This document shows positions 44,866 through 56,835 of a DNA stretch of 64,000 nt, one piece after another (positions within the stretch are counted from its first letter, which is position 1; every line of letters begins with the position of its first letter). The DNA is taken from positions 78,672 through 142,671 of the forward strand of contig NZ_AOHO01000032.1 in assembly GCF_000342005.1 (NCBI RefSeq). Direction: 5' to 3'. Position numbers and translations under genes: made by a program. Origin of the DNA: Amycolatopsis decaplanina DSM 44594 (GTDB lineage: Bacteria; Actinomycetota; Actinomycetes; Mycobacteriales; Pseudonocardiaceae). Under the pieces are notes generated by a model that saw only the letters and a list, made by a program, of their open reading frames with translations, did not search any database and was not told where the DNA came from.

Positions 44866-45387
44866 ATGGTGGGCTGGTTGCTCCTGTCGTTCGCCGTCGC
44901 CTTCGGTTCGGCGATCCTGCCCGTGGTCAGCATCGAGATGTTCCTCATCGGCCTGTGCGCGAGCCAGCCGACGATGCCGTGGCTGCTGCTCGGCGCGATC
45001 GTCGCGGCCGGTCAGGTCGGCGGGAAGACGCTCTACTACCTTGCCGCCAAGGGCACGATCAAACTGCCGAAACCGCTGCACGACCGCCTGCACCGGGAGC
45101 GGCCGCCCACCCCGCGCCGGGAACGATGGCGGGCACGCACCAAGAAGATGCGTGCCCGGCTCGACGCCCTGCGCGAACGGTGCCATCGGCATCCGCAGTG
45201 GATGGCGGGCACGTACGGGGTGAGTTCGATCGTCGGCCTGCCGCCGTACATGGCCACGAGTGTGCTCGCGGGGCTGGTGCGGATGCCGCTGGCGACCTTC
45301 CTGGCCACCGGTTTCGTGGGCCGCTGGCTGCGGTTCAGCCTGCTGGCCGCCTCCCCCGCCCTGTTCGCGGGCTGGTTCCACTACTGA
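44866..45387 (+). CDS. VTT/DedA-like small membrane protein
   Basis: 173 residues, ATG behind GGGGAGG. Hydrophobic segments at ~2-30 and ~38-60, a basic cytoplasmic stretch (residues ~65-110, many Arg/Lys), then two helices near 120-170. The pattern (GSAILPVVSIEMFLIGL, GYLAAKG-like loop, GVSSIVGLPPYMATSVLAG) recalls SNARE-associated/VTT (DedA) proteins, though the acidic residues usual for that family are fewer. Transcribed alone, divergent from gtrA. Function unknown. Confidence 0.7.
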   Translation: MVGWLLLSFAVAFGSAILPVVSIEMFLIGLCASQPTMPWLLLGAIVAAGQVGGKTLYYLAAKGTIKLPKPLHDRLHRERPPTPRRERWRARTKKMRARLDALRERCHRHPQWMAGTYGVSSIVGLPPYMATSVLAGLVRMPLATFLATGFVGRWLRFSLLAASPALFAGWFHY

Positions 45388-45390
45388 CCA

Positions 45391-45419
45391 ACCTCGCAAG
45401 TAGGTGACTAATTGCGAGG

Positions 45420-45420
<1 letters not shown>
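45391..45420 (+). terminator. hairpin with shared loop (copy 1)
   Basis: ACCTCGCAA (45391-45399) pairs with TTGCGAGGT (45412-45420) around a 12-nt loop GTAGGTGACTAA. It follows the plus-strand membrane-protein stop by 3 bp and touches the stop of the convergent gene. TCGCAAGTAGGTGACT recurs in the hairpin after the MATE gene. Confidence 0.65.
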
Positions 45421-47970
<2,550 letters not shown>

Positions 47971-47990
47971 GGATCCTTCTGCCTCACGTG

Positions 47991-48041
47991 CCGTGAAGGC
48001 CACCTTGAGGGACGCAGAGTCCCTCAAGGTGGCCTTCACGG
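47991..48041. terminator. 23-bp perfect hairpin after pnp
   Basis: Left arm 47991-48013 and right arm 48019-48041 are exact complements; the loop is GCAGA. The stem includes GGCCACCTTGAGGGAC. It lies 28 bp downstream of the pnp stop and 20 bp upstream of the M16 start, so it probably terminates or attenuates pnp transcription. Confidence 0.8.
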
Positions 48042-48069
48042 ATCACTGGTGCTGTGGAGCGAAGCGGGA

Positions 48070-50322
48070 CTACTGTGCGTCGGCCTTCGGGGCCTCGGCC
48101 TTGTCGCCCTCGGCGGGCTTCTCGGCGGCGTCCTCGTCCTTGACCACGATCAGGCTGATCTTGCCGCGGTTGTCGATGTCGGCGATCTCGACGCGGAGCT
48201 TGTCGCCCACGTTGACCACGTCCTCGACCTTGGCGATCCGCTTGCCGTTGCCCAGCTTCGAGATGTGCACCAGGCCGTCCTTGCCCGGCAGCAGCGAGAC
48301 GAACGCGCCGAACGCGGCCGTCTTCACCACGGTGCCGAGGAAGCGCTCGCCGACCTTGGGCAGCTGCGGGTTGGCGATGGCGTTGATCTTGTCGATCGCG
48401 GCCTCCGCCGACGGGCCGTCGGCCGCGCCCACGTAGATCGTGCCGTCGTCCTCGATGGAGATGTCGGCGCCGGTCTCCTCGGTGATCGAGTTGATCATCT
48501 TGCCCTTCGGGCCGATGACCTCGCCGATCTTGTCCACCGGGATCTTCACGCTGGTGACACGCGGGGCGTACGGGCTCATCTCGTCCGGGCCGTCGATCGC
48601 CTCGGCGATGACCTCCAGGATCGTGAGGCGAGCGTCCTTCGCCTGCTTCAGCGCGGCCGCGAGGACCTCCGACGGGATGCCGTCGAGCTTCGTGTCGAGC
48701 TGCAGCGCGGTGATGATGTCCTTGGTGCCGGCGACCTTGAAGTCCATGTCGCCCATGGCGTCCTCGGCACCGAGGATGTCGGTCAGCGCGACGTAGCGGG
48801 TCTCGCCGTCGACCTCGTCGGAGATGAGGCCCATGGCGATGCCGGCGACCGGCGCCTTCAGCGGGACACCCGCGTTCAGCAGGCCCATGGTCGAGGCGCA
48901 GACCGAGCCCATCGAGGTGGAGCCGTTGGAGCCCAGCGCCTCGGAGACCTGGCGGATCGCGTACGGGAACTCGTCCCGCTTCGGCAGGACCGGCACCAGG
49001 GCGCGCTCGGCGAGCATGCCGTGGCCGATCTCGCGCCGCTTCGGCGAACCGACGCGGCCGGTCTCGCCGGTGGAGAACGGCGGGAAGTTGTAGTGGTGCA
49101 GGTACCGCTTCGTGGTCTCCGGGGAGAGCGAGTCGATCTGCTGCTCCATGCGGAGCATGTTCAGCGTGGTGACGCCCAGGATCTGGGTCTCACCGCGCTC
49201 GAACAGCGCGGAACCGTGCGCCCGCGGGATCACGGCGACCTCGGCGGCGAGCGAGCGGATGTCGGTCAGGCCGCGGCCGTCCATGCGGATCTTGTCCGTG
49301 AGGACGCGCTTGCGCATGATCTTCTTAGACAGGGCCTTGAACGCCGCGCCGATCTCCTTCTCACGGCCCTGGAAGGCTTCACCCTCGCCCAGGCCGACCT
49401 TCTCCAGCACCGCGGCCTTGACCTGGTCGGTCGCGTTGTCGCGGTCCTGCTTGCCCGCGATGGTCAGGGCGTTCGCGAGGTCGTCGGTCGCGATGGCGGC
49501 GACGGCGTCGTACGCGTCCTGCTCGTAAGCCAGGAAGACCGGGAACTCACCGGTCGGCTTGGCGGCCAGCTCGGCCAGCTGCTGCTGGGCCTCGCACAGC
49601 ACCTTGATGAACGGCTTCGCGGCCTCGAGGCCCTCGGCGACGGCGATCTCGTCCGGCGCCTTGCCGCCGGCGGCGATCAGGTCGAGGGTCTGCTCGGTGC
49701 CCTCGGCCTCGACCATCATGATGGCGACGTCGTCACCGACGATCCGGCCGGCGACCACCATGTTGAAGGTGGCCTGCTCCAGCTGCTTCCAGGTCGGGAA
49801 CGCGACCCACTGGTCCTCGATCAGCGCGACGCGGACGCCGCCGACCGGGCCCGAGAACGGCAGGCCGGCGATCTGGGTCGAGGCCGAGGCCGCGTTGATC
49901 GCGAGCACGTCGTACGGGTCGTCCGGGTTGAGGCTCTGGACGGTGATGACGACCTGGATCTCGTTGCGGAGACCGTCGGCGAACGACGGGCGCAGCGGCC
50001 GGTCGATCAGGCGGCAGGTCAGGATCGCGTCGGTCGACGGGCGGCCCTCGCGACGGAAGAACGCGCCGGGGATGCGACCGGCGGCGTACATCCGCTCTTC
50101 GACGTCCACGGTCAGCGGGAAGAAGTCGAAGTGGTCCTTCGGGTGCTTCGACGCGGTGGTCGCCGAGAGCAGCATGGTCTCTTCGTCGAGGTACGCGACG
50201 ACGGCGCCGGCGGCCTGACGGGCCAGGCGGCCGGTCTCGAAGCGAACGGTGCGGGTGCCGAAACGGCCGTTGTCGATGACGGCTTCGGTTTCGTGCACGG
50301 TGACTCCGGTGGAGTCGGTCAT
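48070..50322 (-). CDS. pnp: polynucleotide phosphorylase
   Basis: 750 residues from ATG at 50322, nine bases after GAGGAG. Two RNase PH-like cores (first starts [20 protein letters not shown]; second has [20 protein letters not shown] and [12 protein letters not shown]), catalytic aspartates in [15 protein letters not shown], then the KH domain ([12 protein letters not shown], ~residue 605) and S1 domain ([20 protein letters not shown]). Degrades RNA 3'-5' by phosphorolysis. A 250-nt leader with paired elements precedes it, after rpsO. Confidence 0.98.
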   Translation of the reverse strand: MTDSTGVTVHETEAVIDNGRFGTRTVRFETGRLARQAAGAVVAYLDEETMLLSATTASKHPKDHFDFFPLTVDVEERMYAAGRIPGAFFRREGRPSTDAILTCRLIDRPLRPSFADGLRNEIQVVITVQSLNPDDPYDVLAINAASASTQIAGLPFSGPVGGVRVALIEDQWVAFPTWKQLEQATFNMVVAGRIVGDDVAIMMVEAEGTEQTLDLIAAGGKAPDEIAVAEGLEAAKPFIKVLCEAQQQLAELAAKPTGEFPVFLAYEQDAYDAVAAIATDDLANALTIAGKQDRDNATDQVKAAVLEKVGLGEGEAFQGREKEIGAAFKALSKKIMRKRVLTDKIRMDGRGLTDIRSLAAEVAVIPRAHGSALFERGETQILGVTTLNMLRMEQQIDSLSPETTKRYLHHYNFPPFSTGETGRVGSPKRREIGHGMLAERALVPVLPKRDEFPYAIRQVSEALGSNGSTSMGSVCASTMGLLNAGVPLKAPVAGIAMGLISDEVDGETRYVALTDILGAEDAMGDMDFKVAGTKDIITALQLDTKLDGIPSEVLAAALKQAKDARLTILEVIAEAIDGPDEMSPYAPRVTSVKIPVDKIGEVIGPKGKMINSITEETGADISIEDDGTIYVGAADGPSAEAAIDKINAIANPQLPKVGERFLGTVVKTAAFGAFVSLLPGKDGLVHISKLGNGKRIAKVEDVVNVGDKLRVEIADIDNRGKISLIVVKDEDAAEKPAEGDKAEAPKADAQ

Positions 50323-50343
50323 AGGGTGTATCTCCTCTTTTGA

Positions 50344-50470
50344 TCCTCTGTAACGGCGCGAGTCTCCCACCCTGGGACCTGTTTCGCCTGCGGACGCTCG
50401 AGGAGTGAGGCCGGTCTTCGATCGAAGCCCCCGGGCCGTTGCCCGGGAACCACTACCGAGGACCGGCGGA
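50344..50470 (-). ncRNA. pnp 5' leader, candidate Actino-pnp RNA
   Basis: The minus-strand pnp leader contains several paired segments, for example CCCGGGCAACGGCCCGGG (~50427-50452) and CTTCGATCGAAG (~50417-50428). The Actino-pnp motif is an established conserved RNA in the 5' leader of exoribonuclease genes in Actinomycetales. Position fits exactly, but I have not checked the sequence against the covariance model. Confidence 0.5.
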
Positions 50471-50530
50471 CGGTTCCTCGTGCGCGCTCGCGCCACGCTC
50501 TTCGAAAAGACAGAGCTATCTGTACTTGGA

Positions 50531-50567
50531 CCGAGGGGGAGCGACCGATGCGGTCACTCCCCCTCGG
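50531..50567 (-). terminator. rpsO terminator hairpin
   Basis: CCGAGGGGGAGCGACCG (50531-50547) pairs with 50551-50567 with a single mismatch and a 3-nt loop, starting 8 bp past the rpsO stop. It would limit readthrough from rpsO into pnp. Confidence 0.75.
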
Positions 50568-50574
50568 GTTCAAG

Positions 50575-50844
50575 CTATCGGCGCAGGCCGAGGCGCTGGA
50601 TCAGCGCACGGTAACGCTCGATGTCCACCTTCATCACGTAGTTCAGCAGCCGGCGGCGGCGGCCGACCAGCAGCAGAAGCCCGCGACGGGAGTGGTGGTC
50701 GTGCTTGTGAGCCTTGAGGTGCTCGGTGAGGCCGACGATGCGCTTGGTCAGCAGCGCGACCTGGGCCTCCGGGGATCCGGTGTCCGAGTCGTGCACGCCG
50801 TACTCGGCAAGGATCGACTTCTTCTCTTCGGTGGACAAAGCCAC
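50575..50844 (-). CDS. rpsO: 30S ribosomal protein uS15
   Basis: 89 residues from GTG at 50844, seven bases after TAGGAG. Typical uS15: [54 protein letters not shown] and the end [11 protein letters not shown]. It binds the central domain of 16S rRNA early in assembly. Encoded directly before pnp, the conserved bacterial order, separated by a terminator and the pnp leader. Confidence 0.98.
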   Translation of the reverse strand: MALSTEEKKSILAEYGVHDSDTGSPEAQVALLTKRIVGLTEHLKAHKHDHHSRRGLLLLVGRRRRLLNYVMKVDIERYRALIQRLGLRR

Positions 50845-50973
50845 AGTGATGCTCCTAGATATTCTGTGCCGTGCGGCCCGGACGATGTCTTCACGCCGGG
50901 TGAGACGGTCACGGCCGCCACGGACTGCAGCCGGACCCGATCATCGAGGTTACCAGCCTCGTGATCAGCGGCT

Positions 50974-51483
50974 TCAGGCGCGGGCGCGGTTCAACGCGTA
51001 CGACCGGACCACCCGGTAGTGCGACACGCCCTGTTCACGGTCACTGCTCATCAGAACGGCCTCGGTCGCCGTCCAAGTCTCACTGGTGAACCCGGCCAGC
51101 CGCTCCTCCCACGCGCTCGCGGCCCCTGGCCGGTCGCGGGGGAAGCGGGCCAGTGTCAGGTGGGCCACGTAGGGCCTGCCCTCACTCTCCGCGCCGGCCT
51201 TCACGGCCAGCTCGTGGAGCCCGGTTCCGAGAACACTCAACCACAACACCCCGGGGAATGTCGCGGCCTTTTCCAGCCGGAGATCGATCGCGCCCGCGCC
51301 GGCCAGCCGTCCGGCGAGCCAGTCGTCTCGCTCGCCCGCATCGTCCTCGCCGTAGAAACCGAGGGTGATATGCCAGTTTTCCCGCGCCGACCAGCGGATA
51401 TCGCCGTCTTCGGGCGCGCCCAGCGCGGCGGCGACCTCGTCGAGGACCGCGTCCGGCGGGATCAACGCGCTGAAGAGCGGCAT
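50974..51483 (-). CDS. 2'-5' RNA ligase / cyclic phosphodiesterase family protein (ThpR-like)
   Basis: 169 residues from ATG at 51483, two bases after the upstream stop. Both H-x-T-x motifs of the 2H phosphoesterase fold are present: HITLGF (~residues 38-43) and HLTLARF (~residues 107-113). Family members open 2',3'-cyclic phosphates and can ligate RNA in vitro. Paired with the upstream XRE-type regulator as a two-gene unit between ribF and rpsO. Natural substrate unknown. Confidence 0.88.
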   Translation of the reverse strand: MPLFSALIPPDAVLDEVAAALGAPEDGDIRWSARENWHITLGFYGEDDAGERDDWLAGRLAGAGAIDLRLEKAATFPGVLWLSVLGTGLHELAVKAGAESEGRPYVAHLTLARFPRDRPGAASAWEERLAGFTSETWTATEAVLMSSDREQGVSHYRVVRSYALNRARA

Positions 51484-51485
51484 CG

Positions 51486-51965
51486 TCAGGTGTTCTTGGC
51501 CGCCCGGCGCAACAGGTCCGCCAGGGACGGGAAATCGTCGTCGAGCAGCTTCGCGGCTTCGGTGAGGTCTTCGTCCTCGCCGATGTCCCGCAGCGCCACG
51601 AGCACACCCTGGTCGTCGGCGACGGCGCCGACCGGGATGCTGTCCCTGCCCACCGTGGGCCGCGAGTCGCGGACGTCCTCGAGCGCCTCCTGCATGGCCT
51701 TGCGGTCCCCCGCGGCGACCGCCGGGACCAGCACCTTGCGCTCCAGCATGATCATCTTGGCGAGGACGACCGGGTTCCCGATCTTCGCGCGGCGCCCGCT
51801 CATCACCTGGCTGAGCATGGGCGCGCTGATGCCGAGAACCTCGGCGAGGAAGGCCTGCGAGATGTCGAAGGCGACGACCAGTCTCCGCACGCGATCGCCG
51901 AGCGGCTCCCCGTACCACTCCTTCTGCAGCGCGATGTTCCGCTGGACGATCTTGTGGTCCTCCAC
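51486..51965 (-). CDS. XRE-like helix-turn-helix regulator
   Basis: 159 residues from GTG at 51965, ~10 bases after AGGGGAG. The HTH spans ~residues 25-60 (LVVAFDISQAFLAEVLGISA, PMLSQVMSGRRAKIGNP). The remaining ~95 residues are acidic and helical, with no recognised ligand domain. Directly upstream of the 2H phosphoesterase gene with a 2-bp gap, so the two are coupled. Small DNA-binding proteins of this type occur widely in Actinobacteria; target unknown. Confidence 0.8.
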   Translation of the reverse strand: MEDHKIVQRNIALQKEWYGEPLGDRVRRLVVAFDISQAFLAEVLGISAPMLSQVMSGRRAKIGNPVVLAKMIMLERKVLVPAVAAGDRKAMQEALEDVRDSRPTVGRDSIPVGAVADDQGVLVALRDIGEDEDLTEAAKLLDDDFPSLADLLRRAAKNT

Positions 51966-52081
51966 CTGGTCCGCTCCCCTTAACCCCATCGAACGCCATG
52001 CGTGGTCCGTGACATCTTGCCACCGGAACGCACCGTGACGGGTGTGTTTGTAGATTCTCGTCCGGCTCCGTCCAGGGCCGG

Positions 52082-53044
52082 TCAGTTCTGCTCGCCCAGC
52101 ATTTCCCTGGTCCGCGCGACGTCCTCGTCGATCTGCTTCACCAGACCTTCCGACGTCGGGAAACGGACCTGATCCCGCAGCTTGGCGACGAAATCGAGCG
52201 CGACGTGCTGCCCGTAGAAATCCTCGTCGATGTCGAGGACGAAGGCCTCGACGGTGCGTTCCCGGCCCGAGAACGTCGGGTTCGTCCCGACCGAGACAGC
52301 GGCGCGAAGCCGTCGGCCAGGATCCGACGAACGGGTGAACCAGGCGCTGTAGACACCGTCGGCGGGCACGGCGGCGAACCGCGGCGTGGACAGGTTCGCC
52401 GTCGGGTAGCCGAGGTCGTGCCCCCGGCGGTCGCCCCGGACGACGATGCCCTCCAGCCGGTGCGGCCTGCCGAGCGCCTCGGACGCCGCGACGACGTCTC
52501 CGGCGTCGATGCACGAGCGGACGTAGGTCGAGGAGAACGTGATCTCGTTGTCCGCCTGCTCCTGTGCGAGCAGCCCCTGCAGTTCCGCGCCGTGCGCCAC
52601 GAAACCGAACCGCTTCCCCAGCGTACGGAGGAGGTCGACGTCACCGGCCGCCTTGGCACCGAAGGTGAAGTTCTCCCCCACGATCACCGCGGCCGCGTGC
52701 AGTTTGTCCACCAGGACCTCGTGCACGAACTCGTGCGCCGTCAGCCGCGACAGTTCCAGCGTGAACGGCAGCACGCAGAAGACGTCCACGCCCAGGCCCT
52801 CGACCAGTTCCGCCTTGCGGCGCAACGTGGTCAGCTGCGCGGGATGGCTGCCCGGCCGGATCACCTCCGACGGATGCGGGTCGAAGGTCAGCACCACACT
52901 CGGCACGCCGCGTTCGGCGGCGGCGCGGACCGTCCTCGAGATCAGCTCCTGATGACCGCGGTGCACGCCGTCGAAGACGCCGATCGTCACCACGCACCGT
53001 CCCCAGCTCCCGGGAAGGTCACCCAAACCACGCCAACGCTGCAC
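52082..53044 (-). CDS. ribF: bifunctional riboflavin kinase / FAD synthetase
   Basis: 320 residues from GTG at 53044. N-terminal adenylyltransferase: VTIGVFDGVHRGHQELI (nucleotidyl-transferase HxGH-like motif, residues ~19-35), FDPHPSEV and STYVRSCIDAGD. C-terminal flavokinase: RGHDLGYPTANLS, VSVGTNPTFSG and EAFVLDIDEDFYGQ. Makes FMN and FAD from riboflavin. Downstream of truB by 39 bp on the same strand, as in many Actinobacteria. Flavin supply matters for pyrD and thyX products in this window. Confidence 0.96.
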   Translation of the reverse strand: MQRWRGLGDLPGSWGRCVVTIGVFDGVHRGHQELISRTVRAAAERGVPSVVLTFDPHPSEVIRPGSHPAQLTTLRRKAELVEGLGVDVFCVLPFTLELSRLTAHEFVHEVLVDKLHAAAVIVGENFTFGAKAAGDVDLLRTLGKRFGFVAHGAELQGLLAQEQADNEITFSSTYVRSCIDAGDVVAASEALGRPHRLEGIVVRGDRRGHDLGYPTANLSTPRFAAVPADGVYSAWFTRSSDPGRRLRAAVSVGTNPTFSGRERTVEAFVLDIDEDFYGQHVALDFVAKLRDQVRFPTSEGLVKQIDEDVARTREMLGEQN

Positions 53045-53083
53045 TTGTGCCCCGTCTCCTCCAGGCCTGCTCCGTGCACCACC

Positions 53084-54007
53084 CTAGGCGGGCAGCAACA
53101 CGACCACCGAGCGGGCCAGTTCGCCTTCGTCCGCGGCGAGTGCGAGCACCCGGCCGTCCGGTCCGAACATCCCGTACGTGCCTTCGATCCCGGCCGCGGG
53201 CACCCTCTGTCCATATCGGACCGCCTGTGCCGTGCGGGTGTCCAGATCGCGGCGCGGGAACGCGGCGGCGACGGCGGCGTCGAGGTCCAGGGACAGCTCC
53301 GGCTTGTCTTCGAGCTGGTCGAGGGTGCGGGCCTTGGCGAGCGTGAACGGCCCGACCGTGGTGCGCCGCAACGCGAGCAGATGCCCGCCGACGCCGAGCC
53401 CGGCACCGAGGTCGCGGGCCAGCGCCCGGACGTAGGTCCCCGACGAGCACTCGACGACGGCGTCGAGTTCGATCCGGCCCGCCTCGCGGCGGGTGGCGAG
53501 CAGATCGAAGCGGTGCACGGTGACCGGACGCGGCGGGATCACGACCTCTTCGCCGGCGCGGACCCGGGCGTACGCGCGCTTGCCGTCGATCTTGACCGCG
53601 CTGACCGCGCTCGGCACCTGCTGGATGTCGCCGGTCAGCGCGGCGATCCCGGCTGCGATCGCTTCGTCGGTGATCTTCTCTACGGCGTCCGGGGCGGCTT
53701 CGGCGATCGGCTCGCCCTCGGCGTCGTCGGTCGTGGTGGACAGTCCCAAGGAGAGGGTCGCGAGATAGGTCTTGCGGTCCAGCGCCAAGTGGCCGAGGAG
53801 TTTCGTCGCGCGTTCGATGCCGAGCACCAGGACACCGGTGGCCATCGGGTCGAGGGTGCCGGCGTGCCCGACCTTGCGGGTGCCCATGAAGCGCCGCGCC
53901 CTGGCGACGACGTCGTGGGAGGTCATCCCGGACGGCTTGTCGACGATGACGAGACCGGGCGGCGGGGCGGGACGTTTCTTGGCATGAGCCTGATTGGGGC
54001 GCGACAC
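53084..54007 (-). CDS. truB: tRNA pseudouridine(55) synthase
   Basis: 307 residues from GTG at 54007, seven bases after TAGGGT, suggesting a leaderless mRNA. Family start GLVIVDKPSGMTSHDVVARA, the catalytic aspartate Asp53 in HAGTLDPMATG, TKTY-like LDRKTYLATL, and RALARDLGAGLG for the third motif. Converts U55 of the tRNA T-loop to pseudouridine. An actinobacterial C-terminal domain completes it. Just downstream of the MFS gene and upstream of ribF. Confidence 0.96.
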   Translation of the reverse strand: MSRPNQAHAKKRPAPPPGLVIVDKPSGMTSHDVVARARRFMGTRKVGHAGTLDPMATGVLVLGIERATKLLGHLALDRKTYLATLSLGLSTTTDDAEGEPIAEAAPDAVEKITDEAIAAGIAALTGDIQQVPSAVSAVKIDGKRAYARVRAGEEVVIPPRPVTVHRFDLLATRREAGRIELDAVVECSSGTYVRALARDLGAGLGVGGHLLALRRTTVGPFTLAKARTLDQLEDKPELSLDLDAAVAAAFPRRDLDTRTAQAVRYGQRVPAAGIEGTYGMFGPDGRVLALAADEGELARSVVVLLPA

Positions 54008-54036
54008 GGGCCGAACCCTATCTTTCGGGCCTTCGC

Positions 54037-55347
54037 CTAGGACGAGACGGGCAGCGGTGCCTCGGCGTCCCAGCGGCGGCGCCGGATCTGCACCGGGATC
54101 GCCTCGCCGCGAGCCTCGGCCTCGAACAGCACGGCGCGGGTACGCCGCCACCACACGAGCATCCGGAACGTGCCGAACGCGAGCACCGCGATGACGGACA
54201 GCAGCGCCAAGCGGAACGTGCCACCCGTCCACTCCAGCAGCACGCCGACCGCGAGCGCCGAGATCGTCGTGGCCACGAACCCGCCGACGTTCACGACGCC
54301 GGTCGCGGTGCCGACGCGCGCGAGCGGGTTGTAGTCCCGCGCCAGCGCGAAACCGATCATCGACGCGGGGCCGCCGAGGGAAAGGAACGCGAACGCGGGA
54401 ACCAGGACCGCGACCGGGGTCGTCCCGCTCCAGCCGAGCAGGACCGCCCACATCACCGCGGCGCCGCCGATGTACCAGCCGACGAGCGGCATCCGCAGCG
54501 ACGGGCGCCGTCCGATCAGCCCGCCGATCACCGGTCCGCCGATCATCGAGCCGAACACGAACACGATCAGCAGCGAACTCGCGGTGGCCTTCGGATATCC
54601 CTGCCCCTGCACCAGGAACGGGACACCCCAGAGCATGGTCAGCACGTTGGGCGCGAACATCGTGCTGAAGTGGACCCAGAACCCCAGCCGGGTCCCCGGG
54701 GTGCGCCACGCTTCGGCGACCTGGCGGCCCAGCACCTTCGGATGGACCTTTTCGCGCACGGGCTTCGGCATGCCGCGAGGGGTGTCTTCGACGCGGAAGG
54801 CGACGACGGCGGTGTACAACGCCGTCACCAGGCCGACGGCGAGGAACGTCGACGTCCAGCCCGGACCGTCGAGCAGCAGGCCGAGCGGAAGGGTCGCGGC
54901 GAGGTTGCCGACGTAACCGATGGCCCCGGTCAGCGCGGCGAGCAGGGCGTACTGGCGGCCGGGGAAGTGTGCGGCGATCAGCCGCAGGATGCTCACGAAG
55001 GTCAGCGCGTCACCGAAGCCGACGACGGCGCGGGCGAGCAGGCCGAGCGGGTAGGAGCCGGCGACCGCGAGCAGGATCTGGCCGAGCCCGAGGAAGAACA
55101 CGGCGCCGGTGAGCACCCGGCGCGGGCCGTAGCGGTCGACGAGGACGCCGGTGGGGATCTGCATCGCGGCGTAGACGCCGACCTGCAGGACGGTGAACGT
55201 GCCGAGCGCGGCCGCGCCGACGCCGAAGCGGTCGGCGGCCTGGAGCCCGGCGACGCCGAACGAGGTGCGGTGGAAGACGGCGAGAAGGTAGACGGTGACG
55301 GCGGCGAACCAGATGAACCAGGACCGGCGGGTGGCTCGGCCTGTCAC
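54037..55347 (-). CDS. MFS transporter
   Basis: 436 residues from GTG at 55347 behind GAGGAGGAAAC. Twelve hydrophobic segments with the MFS loop-2 motif in GVLVDRYGPRRVLTGAV (~residues 67-83). The first helix FIWFAAVTVYLLAVFHRTSF resembles transporters close to nitrate/anion or hexuronate exporters, but substrate cannot be read. Ends with a soluble tail. 29 bp upstream of truB on the same strand, though truB seems to have its own promoter. Confidence 0.9.
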   Translation of the reverse strand: MTGRATRRSWFIWFAAVTVYLLAVFHRTSFGVAGLQAADRFGVGAAALGTFTVLQVGVYAAMQIPTGVLVDRYGPRRVLTGAVFFLGLGQILLAVAGSYPLGLLARAVVGFGDALTFVSILRLIAAHFPGRQYALLAALTGAIGYVGNLAATLPLGLLLDGPGWTSTFLAVGLVTALYTAVVAFRVEDTPRGMPKPVREKVHPKVLGRQVAEAWRTPGTRLGFWVHFSTMFAPNVLTMLWGVPFLVQGQGYPKATASSLLIVFVFGSMIGGPVIGGLIGRRPSLRMPLVGWYIGGAAVMWAVLLGWSGTTPVAVLVPAFAFLSLGGPASMIGFALARDYNPLARVGTATGVVNVGGFVATTISALAVGVLLEWTGGTFRLALLSVIAVLAFGTFRMLVWWRRTRAVLFEAEARGEAIPVQIRRRRWDAEAPLPVSS

Positions 55348-55477
55348 AGTGTTTCCTCCTCGAGAACGGTTTCGGGCACAGGAGACGCCCGCACTGCCGC
55401 CTCATATAGTTGTAGCGCCTAAGCAACGGCGAAACATACCCGTTATCCGGGTGGTTTTCGCCACTACGCCGCCCTCT

Positions 55478-55509
55478 ACCACCGCGATCAGTCACCTACT
55501 TGCGATGGT
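55478..55509 (-). terminator. hairpin with shared loop (copy 2)
   Basis: On the minus strand, directly after the MATE stop: ACCATCGCAA pairs with the segment at 55478-55487 with one mismatch and a wobble around loop GTAGGTGACTGA. The 16-mer TCGCAAGTAGGTGACT is identical to that of the hairpin at 45391, in the same sense relative to the upstream gene. Confidence 0.65.
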
Positions 55510-56835
55510 TCAGGCGGTGCGGACGGCGCCTTCCACGGCCCACCGCCCCGAGCGCCACCGCACCAGCAAGGTCGCCAGCCGCAGCAGCATGAACAGCGAG
55601 AGCCCGGTCCAGATCCCGGCCAGCCCCCAGCCGAACGCGAGCGACAGCCAGATCAGCGGCAGGAACCCCAGCGCCGCGCTCAGCAGTGTCGCGTTGCGCA
55701 GGAAGGCGGCGTCGCCCGCGCCGAGCAGGACGCCGTCCAGCGCGAACACCACCCCGGCGATCGGCTGCAACGCGACGAAGAACCACCACGCGTGCGGGAT
55801 CTGGCCGAGCACGGCCGCGTCCGAAGTGAACACCTGTGGCAGCACCCCGGCCACCGACGCGAACACGACGCCGAGGAAGCAGCCGAACACCAGTCCGTAG
55901 CCGGTGATCTGACTCGACACCCCGCGCGCCCGTTTGCTCGAACCGGCGCCGAGGGCGGCGCCCACGAGCGACTGCGCGGCGATCGCGAGGGAGTCCAGCA
56001 CGAGCGCGAGGAAGGTCCACAGCTGCAGCACGACCTGGTGCGCGCCGACGGCTTCGGTGGACGTCCGCGCGGCGACCGCGGCGGCGGAGACGAAGCACGC
56101 CTGGAAGGCGAGGCTGCGCAACACCAGGTCCCGGCCGAGGCCGAGCTGGGCACGCATCACCTTCGGTTCCGGGCGCAGCGGGACCCGTTCCCGCACCAAG
56201 GCCGCGATGAACAGCGACGCCGAGATCACCTGCGCGACGACGTTCGCGATCGCCGAACCTTCCAGTCCCCAGTCCGCGCCGTACACCAGCACCGGGCACA
56301 GCACGGCCGAGATCCCGTTGCCCGCCAGGACATAGCGCAACGGCTTCGCGGAGTCCTGGACGCCGCGCATCCAGCCGTTGCCCGCCATCGTGATCAGGAT
56401 GAACGGCGTCCCGAACAGCGCGATCCGCAGCCAGGAGACGGCGGCGTCGGTGATCGCGGCGTCCCCGGAGAGGACCCGGGCGATGGGCGCGGCCAGCAGC
56501 TGCCCGGCGACGATCACGACCAGCCCGACGATCACCGCCAGCCAGGTCGCCTGGACACCTTCACTGACTGCGTCACCACGACGGCCGGCGCCGTGCAGCC
56601 GCGCCGTCCGCGACGTGGTGCCGTACGACAGGAACGTCAGCTGACTCGAAACCTGCGACAGCACGACACCGCCGACCGCGAGCCCGGCCAGCGGCAACGC
56701 GCCGAGATGCCCGACGACGGCCGTGTCCACCAGGACATACAGCGGTTCGGCGGCGAGGACGCCGAGCGCGGGCACGGCGAGGCCGAGCACGCGTTTCGGC
56801 GGGACGCGCTCGTCGAGTTCGGAAGCTTCAGGCAC
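55510..56835 (-). CDS. MATE-family efflux transporter (DinF type)
   Basis: 441 residues from GTG at 56835, six bases after TAGGCT (leaderless type). Twelve helices; N-terminal repeat starts VLGLAVPALGVLAAEPLYVL and DTAVVGHLGALPLAGLAVGG, the usual MATE helix-1/2 pattern. Antiport of cationic drugs or other compounds with sodium or protons is expected. Homologue of DinF, whose gene lies next to the DHH phosphoesterase and rbfA in mycobacteria (Rv2836c-Rv2838c), as here. No SOS operator seen. Confidence 0.92.
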   Translation of the reverse strand: MPEASELDERVPPKRVLGLAVPALGVLAAEPLYVLVDTAVVGHLGALPLAGLAVGGVVLSQVSSQLTFLSYGTTSRTARLHGAGRRGDAVSEGVQATWLAVIVGLVVIVAGQLLAAPIARVLSGDAAITDAAVSWLRIALFGTPFILITMAGNGWMRGVQDSAKPLRYVLAGNGISAVLCPVLVYGADWGLEGSAIANVVAQVISASLFIAALVRERVPLRPEPKVMRAQLGLGRDLVLRSLAFQACFVSAAAVAARTSTEAVGAHQVVLQLWTFLALVLDSLAIAAQSLVGAALGAGSSKRARGVSSQITGYGLVFGCFLGVVFASVAGVLPQVFTSDAAVLGQIPHAWWFFVALQPIAGVVFALDGVLLGAGDAAFLRNATLLSAALGFLPLIWLSLAFGWGLAGIWTGLSLFMLLRLATLLVRWRSGRWAVEGAVRTA

